Counted from the stretch's first letter, positions 17,056-28,210 are shown. The stretch is 64,000 bases of DNA from Streptomyces pyxinicus (GCF_024753135.1 NZ_JANUGP010000019.1:95395-159394), one strand, 5' to 3'. Numbers and translations are program-made. The notes: generated by a model from the sequence alone, not told the origin.

Positions 17056-17559
17056 CTAGCGGTCGGCGACCCGCATCTCGAACCACGTGGTCTTGCCGCG
17101 CGGGAGGAGGTCGACGCCCCAGCGGTCGGAGAGCTTGTCGACGAGGTAGAGGCCCCGGCCGCTGACGTCCAGCTCCTGGACCGGCATCAGACAGGGCAGC
17201 CCGCGCGAGGGATCCCGGATCTCGACCCGCGTCCAGCCGGGGCGGCGGCGCATCCGCAGGCCGAAGGTGCGGGCCCCGGTGTGCCGTACGGCGTTGCCGA
17301 CGAGTTCCGACACGAGTAAGACGGTGTCCTCGGTCAGCTTGGGCGACAGCCGCCAGGTGCGCAGGACGACGACCTGGGCGAGCCGGCGGGCGGTGGCCGC
17401 GGACTCCGGGCGGGACGGCAGCAGCACTTCCGCCTGCTCCGGGTTGCCGAACAGGTCGAACGCCTTGAGCGCCTGCTCGTCCTCGACCGCCGGCGACCAG
17501 CGCGCCGCGGCAGCACGGCTGTGTCCCCGCGGCTGTTCGATACCCTCCAGCCCCGCCAT
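17056..17559 (-). CDS. RsbW-like GHKL ATP-binding regulatory kinase
   Basis: A 167-residue protein of the anti-sigma/serine kinase type very abundant in Streptomyces. The GHKL motifs are visible: N-box ELVGNAVRHTG, G1-like EIRDPSRGLP and G2 GRGLYLVDKLSDRWGVD. The short N-terminal extension before AEVLLPSRPESAATARRLAQ is family-typical. I took ATG 17559 because MAGLEGIEQP is the usual N-terminus; longer starts in the same frame lack support. It may bind a sigma factor or anti-anti-sigma factor, but no partner gene is adjacent. The 298 bases upstream hold no gene; they contain a direct repeat of TTAAGG near 17747 and 17757. Confidence 0.88.
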   Translation of the reverse strand: MAGLEGIEQPRGHSRAAAARWSPAVEDEQALKAFDLFGNPEQAEVLLPSRPESAATARRLAQVVVLRTWRLSPKLTEDTVLLVSELVGNAVRHTGARTFGLRMRRRPGWTRVEIRDPSRGLPCLMPVQELDVSGRGLYLVDKLSDRWGVDLLPRGKTTWFEMRVADR

Positions 17560-17857
17560 GCCCCCATGATGGCCGCCCGCCAGGACCCCGGGGGCCGTTC
17601 CCAGGGAATACGCCCCCCGCACGCCCCCGCTGCGAACCCGACCGCCGTCATATGCCGAGGGCATTGCGGCGGCCGGTGCGGACCCGCTGACCTGCGGCGA
17701 CGGCTCGGTCCCGGGCAATCGTCAGGCTCCCTCGACGCGGCAGGCTTAAGGTCCGTTTAAGGCTCCCATAAACCGCCCCATCGAGGGACCGGGATGAGAC
17801 AACCCGTCAATTGCAAGACCTGGCACGGGAGTTGCTCAAAAATTCACCTAGTGCGGC

Positions 17858-18625
17858 TCAGCGGAACTTCGCCTTGCCCGGCCCCTCCTCGACGAAGCTG
17901 CGCATGCCCCGCTCGCGGTCCTCGGTGGCGAACAGACCGGCGAACCAGCCCCGTTCGACCGCGAGCCCGGTGTCGATGTCCGTCTCCAGACCCGTGTCGA
18001 CCGACTCCTTCGCGGCGCGCAGCGCGATGGCGGGTCCCTGCGCGAGCCGGGCGGCCCAGGCGTGCGCCTGCTCGTACACCTCGGCGGCCGGTACGACCCG
18101 GTCGACCAGGCCGAGGGCGAGGGCCTCGTCGGCCTTGACCTGACGGCCCGTGAAGATGAGGTCCTTGGCCTTGGAGGGGCCGATCAGCCGGGGCAGCCGC
18201 TGGGTGCCGCCGGCGCCCGGGATCAGGCCGAGCAGGATCTCGGGCTGGCCCAGCTTGGCGTTGTCCGCGGCGATGCGGAAGTCGGCGCACAGGGCCAGTT
18301 CGCAGCCGCCGCCGAGCGCGTAGCCGGTGATCGCGGCGACGACCGGCTTGGGGACGCGGGCCACCGCGGTGAAGGCCTCCTGGAGGGCGCGGGCGCGCAG
18401 GACCATCCCGGTGTGGTCCATGTCCTGCATCTCCTTGATGTCCGCGCCGGCCGCGAACACCCGCTCCCCGCCGTAGATCACCACGGCGCGCACGTCGTCG
18501 CGGCGGGTGGCCTCCTCGGCGAGTTCCTTCAGCCGGTCCTGGGTGGCGGTGTCCAGCGCGTTCATCGGCGGCCGGTCCAGACGCAGCGTGCCGACGCCTT
18601 CGGCGACTTCGAGAGTGACGGTCAT
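17858..18625 (-). CDS. Enoyl-CoA hydratase/isomerase
   Basis: A 255-residue crotonase-fold protein. The CoA oxyanion-hole segments are RVFAAGADIKEM and ITGYALGGGCELALCADFRIA. The catalytic Glu region is FGQPE-like (KLGQPEILLGLIPGAGGTQRLPR), with both glutamate positions of a true hydratase apparently retained. It hydrates trans-2-enoyl-CoA in fatty-acid or amino-acid degradation; the specific pathway is not evident. It stands alone. A strong hairpin lies just upstream, separating it from the L,D-transpeptidase unit. Confidence 0.92.
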   Translation of the reverse strand: MTVTLEVAEGVGTLRLDRPPMNALDTATQDRLKELAEEATRRDDVRAVVIYGGERVFAAGADIKEMQDMDHTGMVLRARALQEAFTAVARVPKPVVAAITGYALGGGCELALCADFRIAADNAKLGQPEILLGLIPGAGGTQRLPRLIGPSKAKDLIFTGRQVKADEALALGLVDRVVPAAEVYEQAHAWAARLAQGPAIALRAAKESVDTGLETDIDTGLAVERGWFAGLFATEDRERGMRSFVEEGPGKAKFR

Positions 18626-18651
18626 GGGAGGCAGGTTAACGGGGACTAACG

Positions 18652-18694
18652 GCGCGGGGCCCGGTGCCGTTCCTCACAGCACCGGGCCCCGCGC
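18652..18694 (-). terminator. Rho-independent-like terminator downstream of the first L,D-transpeptidase gene
   Basis: A perfect 15-bp inverted repeat (GCGCGGGGCCCGGTG at 18652-18666, complement at 18680-18694) with a 13-nt loop. It begins 11 bases after the transpeptidase stop and 27 bases before the enoyl-CoA hydratase start, so it insulates the latter from the former. Confidence 0.8.
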
Positions 18695-18704
18695 ACGGGA
18701 CGGG

Positions 18705-19937
18705 TCACTTCTTCCAGTCGGCCCAGGACATGTTCCAGCCGTTGAGGCCGTTGGCCGGGTCCACCGTGCGGTCGTGGGAGTGCTTCACGACCACCACGTC
18801 GCCGAGCATCGAGTGGTCGAAGAACCAGGCGGCCGGGACCGACTTGTCGTAGCCGCCGCGCACGTCGCGCAGCCCGACGCAGCCGTGGCTGGCGTTGTAG
18901 TTGCCGAAGGCGTCGCCGCCCCAGTAGTTGCCGTGGATGAAGGTGCCGGAGTCGGTGAGGCGGATGGCGTGCGGGACGTCCTTGATGTCGTACTCGCCGC
19001 CGTAGCCGACGGTCTCGCCGTTCATCCGGGTGACGGTCAGCTTCTCGCTCATGACCATCTGGCCGTTCCAGGTGTCGTAGCCGGGCTTGCCCGTCGTCAC
19101 CGGCAGGGTCTTGATCACCTTGCCGTCCCGGGTGACCTTCATCGTGTGCTTCTTGGCGTCCACCACGGAGACCTGGTCGCGGCCGATGGTGAACGTCACC
19201 GTCCTGCGCTGCTTGCCGTAGACGCCGTCGCGGCCTTCGACGCCGTCGAGGTCGAGGGTGACGGTGACCTTCGTGCCGGACTTCCAGTACTTCTCGGGGC
19301 GGAAGTCGAGGCGGTCGTTGCCGAACCAGTGGCCCTCGACGTCGACGGCCGGCTCGGTCTTGACGTGGATGGACTTCTCGACGTCCTCGGGGTGGGTGAT
19401 GCCCCGGGTGAAGCGGAGGGAGAACGGCATTCCGACGCCGACGGTGGAGCCGTCCTCGGGGGTGAAGGTGCCGGTGAAGGTGTTCTTCGGGGTCAGCGTG
19501 GTGAAGGTGGAGTCCTCGGCGGCCTCGCGCCCGGCGGAGTCCTTCGCGACCGCGTGCACCCTGTAGGTGGTGGCGGCGGCCAGGTGGCGGGCCGGCGTCC
19601 AGGAGGTGCCGGCGCCGGATATCGCGCCGTCGACCTTCGCGCCCTTGGCGTCCTTGACGGTGACCTCGGTCAGCCTGCCCTTGGTGACGGCCACCTTCAG
19701 GGCGCCGCTCGTGTCGACGCCCTTGGCGCCCCGCTCCGGCGTGATGCTGACGGCGGCGGCCGACTGCTCGCCCTGCTGTGTCGCCCCGTTCTTGCCGTCA
19801 CCCGCACCGGACGTGGAGCCGCCGCCCCCGCCGCACGCGGTGACGGCCATCAGCAGGGCGCCGGATATCAGCACCAGTCCCTCGCGGCCCCGTCCCCGGC
19901 CCCCCGTCGACGCCCCCGCTACCGGCCGCACGTTCAC
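18705..19937 (-). CDS. L,D-transpeptidase (YkuD), Ig-like-domain lipoprotein, copy 1
   Basis: The protein makes 3-3 cross-links in peptidoglycan. A signal with lipobox (LLMAVTACGGGGG) anchors it outside the membrane. Two Ig-like domains follow (about 60-250). The YkuD domain (about 255-385) keeps the full signature HGNYWGGDAFGNYNASHGCVG, with catalytic Cys at about 353. It ends in a Trp-rich WNMSWADWKK tail. At 410 residues it matches actinobacterial Ldt proteins. A second paralogue lies just upstream with the same architecture. No beta-lactam sensor gene is adjacent. Confidence 0.94.
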   Translation of the reverse strand: MNVRPVAGASTGGRGRGREGLVLISGALLMAVTACGGGGGSTSGAGDGKNGATQQGEQSAAAVSITPERGAKGVDTSGALKVAVTKGRLTEVTVKDAKGAKVDGAISGAGTSWTPARHLAAATTYRVHAVAKDSAGREAAEDSTFTTLTPKNTFTGTFTPEDGSTVGVGMPFSLRFTRGITHPEDVEKSIHVKTEPAVDVEGHWFGNDRLDFRPEKYWKSGTKVTVTLDLDGVEGRDGVYGKQRRTVTFTIGRDQVSVVDAKKHTMKVTRDGKVIKTLPVTTGKPGYDTWNGQMVMSEKLTVTRMNGETVGYGGEYDIKDVPHAIRLTDSGTFIHGNYWGGDAFGNYNASHGCVGLRDVRGGYDKSVPAAWFFDHSMLGDVVVVKHSHDRTVDPANGLNGWNMSWADWKK

Positions 19938-20039
19938 CTTGTCTCCCCTCGACGGACCAGGTCCGGCCCGTTCCCCACCACCTTGGTGCGCGCATATTAA
20001 CCGCCGGGTTCTGAGCGGGGTGTCAGGCGAATGTCACCG

Positions 20040-20079
20040 TTCCGTCGCAACTTCCGTCGCTCCTTCCGTCACGAGTGAC
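20040..20079. promoter_or_regulatory. Three 12-bp-spaced direct repeats plus an inverted repeat upstream of L,D-transpeptidase 1
   Basis: TTCCGTC occurs at 20040, 20052 and 20064, exactly 12 bases apart, and is followed by the inverted repeat GTCACGAGTGAC (20068-20079). The block is in the 180-base interval between the two transpeptidase genes, about 100 bases upstream of the downstream one. Regular spacing on one helix face suggests a response-regulator site (inference). Confidence 0.35.
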
Positions 20080-20117
20080 GCCGCCCGCGCCCGCCCCCAA
20101 CCCGGCCCCTCACCTGG

Positions 20118-21341
20118 TCACTTCACCGCGCTGCCCGCTTTCCACTCCTTCCAGCCCATGTTCCACCCGCCGAGGCCGTTGTCCGGTGAGACCATCTTGT
20201 CCTTGCTGTTGACCACCTCGACGACGTCCCCGACGAGGCTGCGGTCGAAGAACCAGCCCGCCGGGGTGTCCGAGCCGCCGCCCTTGACGTCCCTGAGTCC
20301 CACGCAGCCGTGGCTGATGTTGGCCGTGCCGGGGGCCTCCGGCGCCCAGTAGTTGCCGTGCAGGAAGGTCCCGGAGTCGGTGAGCTTCATGGCGTGCGGG
20401 ACGTCGGGGATGTCGTACTCGCCGCCGAAGCCGACCGTCTGGCTGTTCATGCGGGTGACCTCCAGCATGTCCATCACCACCATCTTCCCGTTGTACGTCG
20501 GGTGTTTGGGGGCGCCCGCCGTGATCGGGACGGTGGCGAGCAGCTCGCCGTCGCGCCGCACGTCCATGGTGTGCCGGGCCGCGTCGACCAGGGAGACCTG
20601 GCTGCGGCCGACGGTGAAGGAGAACGTCTTGTCCTGGAGGCCGTAGACACCGTGCGCGCCCTCGACGTCCCGCAGGTCGAGGTCGACGGTGACCTCGGTG
20701 CCGGGTTTCCAGTAGCGCTCGGGACGGAAGTCCAGGCGGTCCTTGCCGAACCAGTGCGGCCGGATCTCGACCGGCGGCCGGGCGGTGACGTGGACGGCGC
20801 GCTGCACGGCGGCGCGGTCGGTGATCTCCCGGCTGAAGGCGAGGGAGACGATCATGCCGGTGCCGACGGTGGCGCGGTTCTCGGGGGTGACGTAGCCGAT
20901 GAACCGCTCGTCCGGGACGTAGGTGGTGAAGGTGGTGTGCCGGGCGGAGCGGCGGCCCCGGGCGTCCAGCGCGACGACGTCGACGGTGTACTTGGCGGCG
21001 AGCGCCAGTTGTCCCTCCTCCGGTGTCCAGGTCAGCCCGTCGGCGCTGATCCGCCCCGGTACCGGGGAGTCCTGGGCGTCCTGCGACCGCACGACGCTCA
21101 CCTTCTCCAGGCGTCCGCCGGGCAGCCGCACCCGCAGCCGGTCGCCGGGGCGCACGCCCTTGGCGCCGTCGTCGGGGTTCACCCGGATGACGTCCTCGGG
21201 GGCGGGGGACCTGCCCACCGCCCCGCCCATGCCCAGGGGTCCTGAGCCGTCCGCGGAACAGCCGGCCAGCAGGGCCGTTCCCATCACTGCCGCGGCCAGC
21301 GCGGCCCACGCGCGCCGCGCGCCTCCATGTACGTGCCTCAC
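20118..21341 (-). CDS. L,D-transpeptidase (YkuD), Ig-like-domain lipoprotein, copy 2
   Basis: A paralogue of the neighbouring transpeptidase (407 residues). The lipobox is TALLAGCSADG. Ig-like regions lead to a YkuD domain with HGNYWAPEAPGTANISHGCVG, catalytic Cys at about 346, and the same GGWNMGWKEWK tail. The two copies share order and many blocks (for example HWFG-DRLDFRPE-YWK) but have diverged, so the duplication is old. It is probably transcribed separately or with limited read-through into copy 1, given the 180-base gap with its own repeats. Confidence 0.94.
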   Translation of the reverse strand: MRHVHGGARRAWAALAAAVMGTALLAGCSADGSGPLGMGGAVGRSPAPEDVIRVNPDDGAKGVRPGDRLRVRLPGGRLEKVSVVRSQDAQDSPVPGRISADGLTWTPEEGQLALAAKYTVDVVALDARGRRSARHTTFTTYVPDERFIGYVTPENRATVGTGMIVSLAFSREITDRAAVQRAVHVTARPPVEIRPHWFGKDRLDFRPERYWKPGTEVTVDLDLRDVEGAHGVYGLQDKTFSFTVGRSQVSLVDAARHTMDVRRDGELLATVPITAGAPKHPTYNGKMVVMDMLEVTRMNSQTVGFGGEYDIPDVPHAMKLTDSGTFLHGNYWAPEAPGTANISHGCVGLRDVKGGGSDTPAGWFFDRSLVGDVVEVVNSKDKMVSPDNGLGGWNMGWKEWKAGSAVK

Positions 21342-21573
21342 ACCGGGCTCAACGACCGGGCCCGGTCAAGGGAAACGTGAGTGCGACCCACGCGCTGGGC
21401 AGAACTCTGGGAAGGACGACACGTCGGGGGGCTTTTGGAGGGGAAGTCCCCAGCCCGCGCCGGAGCCGCCGGGCCGCGGCCGTGCCGGAGGACCGGGGTG
21501 CCGAGCGGCATGCCCGGCCGTCCGGCGCGGCCGCGCCGCCCCGGGGGCGAGCCACGAGAAGAGGGGCCGACAG

Positions 21574-23817
<2,244 letters not shown>

Positions 23818-23961
23818 ACCCGGCGCACGTCCGTGCGAGAGACTCCCCTGGCCTGTGCCTTCGCTGTGCGTGACGCGGATCACGTCTGCCGAGTGCAGCG
23901 CGGAGGGGGGTCCAGGGCCTTTCCCCTGGTGTGGAGAGCCGGCGAGGACGGGACCGTGGGG

Positions 23962-24468
23962 ATGGAGCAGACGAGGGCCGGTGAGTACGACGCGTTCGTG
24001 GCGGCCCGCTGGTCGGTGCTGTTCCATCTCGCCCGTCTGCTCACCGGCGGGGACCGGCACCGCGCCGAGGACCTGTTGCAGGAGTCGCTGGTCAAGCTCT
24101 GGTTCGTCTGGCCGAAGGTCGCCGACGAGGCGCCGGAGGCGTATGTGCGCAAGGTGCTGGCCCGGGCCGCGGCCCGCTCGGCGCGGCGGCGCTGGTGGGG
24201 CGAGCGGCCGGTGGAGGAGCTGCCGGAGGTGGCGGCGGCCGGCGACATGTCGGCGGCCGTGGCGGAACGCTCCCGGCTGGAGGCGGCGCTCGCGCGGCTG
24301 CCCCCGCGGCAGCGGGCCGCCGTGGTGCTGCGCTACTACCAGGACCTGCCCGACCGGCAGGTCGCGGAGACCCTGGGCTGCCCGGTGGGCACGGCCCGGT
24401 CCCACGCCGCGCGCGGGGTGGCCCGGCTGCGCGAGCTGCTGGCCGACGTCATCGAGCCGGTGGGGTGA
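23962..24468 (+). CDS. ECF sigma factor, SigE-family (streptomycete type)
   Basis: A 168-residue RNA polymerase sigma factor with only regions 2 and 4. Region 2 is FVAARWSVLFHLARLLTGGDRHRAEDLLQESLVKLW; region 4 is LPPRQRAAVVLRYYQDLPDRQVAETLGCPVGTARSHAARGVARLRELL, with the helix-turn-helix. ATG 23962 is chosen. The frame extends upstream without a ribosome site. The adjacent downstream gene, 10 bases away, encodes a single-pass membrane protein with a charged cytoplasmic part, the usual position for an anti-sigma factor. The signal sensed is unknown. Confidence 0.9.
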   Translation: MEQTRAGEYDAFVAARWSVLFHLARLLTGGDRHRAEDLLQESLVKLWFVWPKVADEAPEAYVRKVLARAAARSARRRWWGERPVEELPEVAAAGDMSAAVAERSRLEAALARLPPRQRAAVVLRYYQDLPDRQVAETLGCPVGTARSHAARGVARLRELLADVIEPVG

Positions 24469-24478
24469 GGAGAGGCCC

Positions 24479-25087
24479 ATGGAGCGCGGAGTGCAGGGGG
24501 AGGGTATGGAACACGGAGTGCGAGGGGACGGCGGGGACCGGGTGTTCGCCGACGGGCCCCCGACGCGATCCGGCGCCTCGGACCGTCCCGACGTGTTCGA
24601 GAGCCGGCTGGCCGAGCTGATGCACGCCTCCCGGGAACCGGCCCGGTTCGGCCCCCGGCACCGGGAGGCGCTGCGGGCCGGGGTGCGGGCGCGGCGGCGG
24701 GCGCGGGCCGCGCGGCGGGCCGCCGGGTCGGTGCTGGCGGTGGCCGGGCTGGGCCTCGGCCTGTTCCTGTGGCCGCACGGACAGACCGACGACCGGCCCA
24801 GCGCACCGGGACCCCGCCCGGCGGTCAGCCCGGCGCCGGATCCGAGCGGCCCGCCGTCCTCGACACCGACCGGGCCGCCCACGGCGCCGGAGACCACGAG
24901 CACCGTCCTGCCGGACGCGCCGACCGTGACGACCTCCGACCCGCCCACCGGTACGGCGAGTTCGACGGCCGGTGACGACGGACCGTCACCGACGGCCACC
25001 GCCTCGGAAACCTGGACCGCCCCGCCGCCGACCGACACGGCCGACCCCTCCGACACCCCTTCCTCCGTGATCAGCGCGACCGGCTGA
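24479..25087 (+). CDS. Single-pass membrane protein, candidate anti-sigma partner
   Basis: I do not recognise a named family. A cytoplasmic N-terminus of about 80 residues contains FESRLAELMHASREPARFGPRH and an Arg/Ala-rich stretch. One membrane segment follows (SVLAVAGLGLGLFLWP), then about 100 external residues very rich in Pro, Thr and Ser with no predicted fold. The gene begins 10 bases after the sigma-factor stop with a GGAGAGG site, so the two are co-translated. The layout suggests control of the sigma factor from the membrane, but no canonical zinc anti-sigma (HxxxCxxC) motif is present. The Thr/Pro-rich tail may be a glycosylated stalk, which fits the glycosyltransferases encoded next. 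Confidence 0.7.
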   Translation: MERGVQGEGMEHGVRGDGGDRVFADGPPTRSGASDRPDVFESRLAELMHASREPARFGPRHREALRAGVRARRRARAARRAAGSVLAVAGLGLGLFLWPHGQTDDRPSAPGPRPAVSPAPDPSGPPSSTPTGPPTAPETTSTVLPDAPTVTTSDPPTGTASSTAGDDGPSPTATASETWTAPPPTDTADPSDTPSSVISATG

Positions 25088-25166
25088 CCCGGCCCGCGCC
25101 GATTCGCCCCCCTCCCCCGCGTGCCCCCGGCATGCCCGAGACGATCGACGACCGACAGGGACCCAC

Positions 25167-25982
25167 GTGACAGACATCCGACCGGGCCGGCCTCCGGCCG
25201 CGGCCCCCGTGCCCCGGCGCGCCCCGCTGCCGGCCCGGCACGACGAGCCCGTCCTGGACGTGGTCGTACCGGTGTTCAACGAGGAGAAGGATCTGGAGCC
25301 CAACGTCCGGCGGCTGCACGCGCATCTGCGGGACACCTTCCCCTACCCGTACCGGATCACGGTCGCCGACAACGCGAGCACCGACCGCACCCCGGCCATC
25401 GCGACGCGGCTCGCCGCCGAGCTGCCCGAGGTGGCCTCGCTGCGGCTGCCGGAGAAGGGGCGGGGCCGGGCGCTGCGGGCGGCCTGGTCGGGCTCGCGGG
25501 CGCCGGTGCTGGCGTATCTCGACGTGGATCTGTCCACCGGGCTGGCCGCGCTGCTGCCCCTGGTGGCGCCGCTGATATCCGGCCACTCCGACCTGGCCAT
25601 CGGCACCCGGCTGGCGCCGGGCGCGCGGGTGGTGCGCGGGACCAAGCGCGAGGTCATCTCCCGCTGCTACAACATCCTGCTGCGGTGCGCCCTGTCCGTC
25701 GGCTTCTCGGACGCGCAGTGCGGGTTCAAGGCGGTGCGCCGGGAGGCCGCCGAGCGGCTGCTGCCACTGGTGCGGGACGGGGAGTGGTTCTTCGACACCG
25801 AGCTGCTGGTGCGCGCCGAGCGGGCGGGCCTGAGGATCCACGAGGTGCCGGTGGACTGGGTGGACGACCCGGACAGCAGTGTGGACATCGTCGCCACCGC
25901 GCTGGCCGACCTGCGCGGGATCGCCCGGATGCGGCGCGAGCTGGCCGGGCGCCGTACGGGCGGGAAGGCGGTGGCCTCGTGA
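25167..25982 (+). CDS. GT2-family glycosyltransferase, dolichyl-phosphate-sugar synthase type
   Basis: A 271-residue GT-A fold enzyme without membrane segments. Key motifs are VVVPVFNEEKDL, VADNASTDRT and YLDVDLSTG, where the Asp-x-Asp binds metal and nucleotide sugar; FSDAQCGFKAVRREAAERLLP and GEWFFDTELLVRAE are typical of DPM/polyprenyl-phosphate glycosyltransferases. It probably transfers a sugar from a nucleotide donor to polyprenyl phosphate on the cytoplasmic face. Its stop overlaps the start of the next gene (GTGA), a membrane mannosyltransferase-like protein that could use the lipid-linked sugar outside. GTG 25167 is the start. Confidence 0.9.
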   Translation: MTDIRPGRPPAAAPVPRRAPLPARHDEPVLDVVVPVFNEEKDLEPNVRRLHAHLRDTFPYPYRITVADNASTDRTPAIATRLAAELPEVASLRLPEKGRGRALRAAWSGSRAPVLAYLDVDLSTGLAALLPLVAPLISGHSDLAIGTRLAPGARVVRGTKREVISRCYNILLRCALSVGFSDAQCGFKAVRREAAERLLPLVRDGEWFFDTELLVRAERAGLRIHEVPVDWVDDPDSSVDIVATALADLRGIARMRRELAGRRTGGKAVAS

Positions 25983-27220
25983 CCGCGACCGCCCTGCCCG
26001 GCATACCCACCTCCGCGCCCCGGCCCGGCCCGGAGCCCGCGCTGCGGGCGGCCGCCCGCCGGCACGGGCCGGTACTGGCGCTGTTCGGCGCGCTCAAGCT
26101 GGCCGGTTTCTGCTCCTTCATGTACCTGCTGTCCTCGGCCGGCGACTTCCGCACCAAGCAGCCCCGGTTCGGCGGCGGAGCGCACGCCTGGGACGTGCTG
26201 GCCACCTGGGACGGCTGGTGGTACCAGCAGATCGCGCTGCACGGCTACGACCCGAAGCTGATCCCGGTCCCGGGCGCCACCGGTCTGATCACGCTGGAGG
26301 GCAACTCGGCGGCGTTCTTCCCGCTGTACCCGGCGCTGATCCGGCTGACCTCGTCCCTCACAGGGCTCGGTTCCTACGGCGCCGGGATGCTGGTGTCGGT
26401 CCTCGCCTCCTTCGCCGCCGCGCTCGGCGTCTACGCCGTCGCCGAGCACCTGGGCGGCCGGCGCACCGGGCTCGCGGCGGCCGGACTGTGGGCGGTGTGG
26501 CCGGGCTCGGGCGTGGAGTGGGCGGTCTACTCCGACTCCCTCTACGTCGCCCTCGCCGCCTGGGCCTGCCACGCCGTGCTGACCCGCCGCTGGCTCACGG
26601 CCGGTGTCCTCGTCTTCGCGGCGGGCCTCAACCGGCCGACGGCCGCCGCCCTGATCGCCGCGCTCGGCCTCGCCGCGCTGCTCGCCCTGCGCCGCGGCCA
26701 GGACGGCGTACTCCGTCCCCTGCTGGCCGCCGCCATCGCCCCGCTCGGCCTGTTCGGCTACCTCCTGTGGGTCGGCAACCGCATGGGCGACCTGGGCGGC
26801 TACTTCAAGCTCCAGTCCGGCGCCTGGGCGCACAGCTTCGACTACGGCGAACAGACCCTGGACGTCCTCACGTCCGTACCGGTCGGCAAGTTCGACTACC
26901 TCTTCGCCTACCCCTTCGCGGACGTCATCTCGGTCTGCGTCATCCTGCTGGCCTGCGCCCTGCTCCCACTGCTGATCCGGCTGCGCCCGCCGGCGGTCCT
27001 GGTCGTCTACACCGTCCTGACCCTGCTGCTGGTCCTCGGCAGCCAGCAGATCGTCGCCAACATCTCCCGCTACCTCCTCCCCTGCTTCCCCCTGTTCCTC
27101 CCCCTCGCCTCCGCCCTGCGCCGCCTCAGCCTCCCCATGCTGTGCACCCTCCTGGGCATCGCGGCCCTGGCCTCCGGCTCGTACGCGGGGTACGCGCTGT
27201 TCGAGCTGGGGGTGCCGTGA
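25979..27220 (+). CDS. PIG-V-like integral membrane glycosyltransferase
   Basis: A 413-residue protein with about ten hydrophobic segments. The first loop after TM1 holds AWDVLATWDGWWYQQIALHGYD, the region with the acidic residue expected for GT-C enzymes, and EGNSAAFFPLYPALIR matches PIG-V/GPI-mannosyltransferase-2-like proteins. It probably uses polyprenyl-phosphate-linked mannose (or another sugar) to glycosylate an exported acceptor. It overlaps the GT2 gene by four bases, so the donor-making and donor-using enzymes are coupled. Its end is eight bases from the convergent phosphotransferase gene. The Thr/Pro-rich membrane protein upstream is a possible acceptor (inference). Confidence 0.87.
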   Translation: MTATALPGIPTSAPRPGPEPALRAAARRHGPVLALFGALKLAGFCSFMYLLSSAGDFRTKQPRFGGGAHAWDVLATWDGWWYQQIALHGYDPKLIPVPGATGLITLEGNSAAFFPLYPALIRLTSSLTGLGSYGAGMLVSVLASFAAALGVYAVAEHLGGRRTGLAAAGLWAVWPGSGVEWAVYSDSLYVALAAWACHAVLTRRWLTAGVLVFAAGLNRPTAAALIAALGLAALLALRRGQDGVLRPLLAAAIAPLGLFGYLLWVGNRMGDLGGYFKLQSGAWAHSFDYGEQTLDVLTSVPVGKFDYLFAYPFADVISVCVILLACALLPLLIRLRPPAVLVVYTVLTLLLVLGSQQIVANISRYLLPCFPLFLPLASALRRLSLPMLCTLLGIAALASGSYAGYALFELGVP

Positions 27221-27227
27221 CCGGGGT

Positions 27228-28184
27228 TCAGGCCATGCCGTCGAGGAGGGCCTGGAGGTAGTCCTCCAGTCGTCCGGTCAGCAGGGCCGGGGTCAGTTCC
27301 GCCCGGCCGCTCTCGCGCCACGGGACGGCGACCTTCTCGGCGTCCGGCGCGAAGGCGAGGGCGTCCAGCAGCCGCCAGTACAGACGGTCGGCCGCGTCCT
27401 CGGCGAGGGTGCCGCCCGCCGCCGTGTACCGGTCGGCGAAGCGCAGGCCCGCCGGGGCGCCGTGCAGCAGGGCCAGCGCCGTCGAGCAGTGGGCGACGTC
27501 CAGGTCGGCCGGTCCCCAGGAGGTCTCCACCCAGTCGACGACCCCGCTGATCCGCAGGTCGTCGCCGTCGCCGGTGAACAGGACGTTGCCGGGGTGGAAG
27601 TCCCGGTGCAGGAAGCGGCCCCGGTACGCGGGCGGCTCGCGCCGGATCACGTCAACGGCCCGCCGCCACAGCTCGGGCCGCTCGGTGTGCTCGGGCGGGC
27701 GCACCCGCTCGGGGGCGGTCCAGGCCTGGTAGACGCGGGGCCGGTCCCCGGCGGCCACAGGCAGCCGGTGGATGCCGAGCAGTTCGCGGGCCAGCAGCCC
27801 GGCCCGCCGCTCCGCCTCCGCCTCCTCCAGGCGCACGGTCCCGGGCAGCAGGGTCATCAGCAAGGACGGATGGTCGCAGTACCGGGCCGTGGCGTCGACG
27901 GCGACCAGCCCGGCCGCGGGCACCTCCGTGCCGTCGAGCAGGCGCAGCACGGCCGCCTCGCGGTTCAGCAGGCCTTCCGCGTGCCGGACGTAGAAGGGCT
28001 TGGTGAACGAGCGCAGGACGAGCGAGCGCCGGCCGTCCGGCCCGGCGATGTCGAGGCGCCGCATCCGCGACGTCCAGCCGCCGCGCAGCAGTACGGCGCC
28101 CTCGACGCGCTCCCCCGCGGACAGGCCCTTCTCCACCCAGGCGCGCGTCGCGCTCCAGACCTCGTCATCTTGACTCGTCGTCAT
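27228..28184 (-). CDS. Aminoglycoside-phosphotransferase-fold kinase
   Basis: A 318-residue APH/choline-kinase-like protein. The catalytic loop FLHRDFHPGNVLF has the Asp and Asn, and GVVDWVETSWGPADLDVAH supplies the metal-binding Asp. The N-lobe (LVLRSFTKPFYVRHAEGLLNREAAVLRLL) has the conserved Lys/Arg and Glu positions. The substrate is unknown: such proteins phosphorylate antibiotics, sugars or choline-like metabolites. Start ATG 28184. It lies 26 bases upstream of nothing co-directional but follows the ABC-exporter genes in the same direction, so read-through from them is possible. Confidence 0.87.
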   Translation of the reverse strand: MTTSQDDEVWSATRAWVEKGLSAGERVEGAVLLRGGWTSRMRRLDIAGPDGRRSLVLRSFTKPFYVRHAEGLLNREAAVLRLLDGTEVPAAGLVAVDATARYCDHPSLLMTLLPGTVRLEEAEAERRAGLLARELLGIHRLPVAAGDRPRVYQAWTAPERVRPPEHTERPELWRRAVDVIRREPPAYRGRFLHRDFHPGNVLFTGDGDDLRISGVVDWVETSWGPADLDVAHCSTALALLHGAPAGLRFADRYTAAGGTLAEDAADRLYWRLLDALAFAPDAEKVAVPWRESGRAELTPALLTGRLEDYLQALLDGMA

Positions 28185-28210
28185 GAGGCCCAGGCTACGC
28201 AGCCGGTGCG

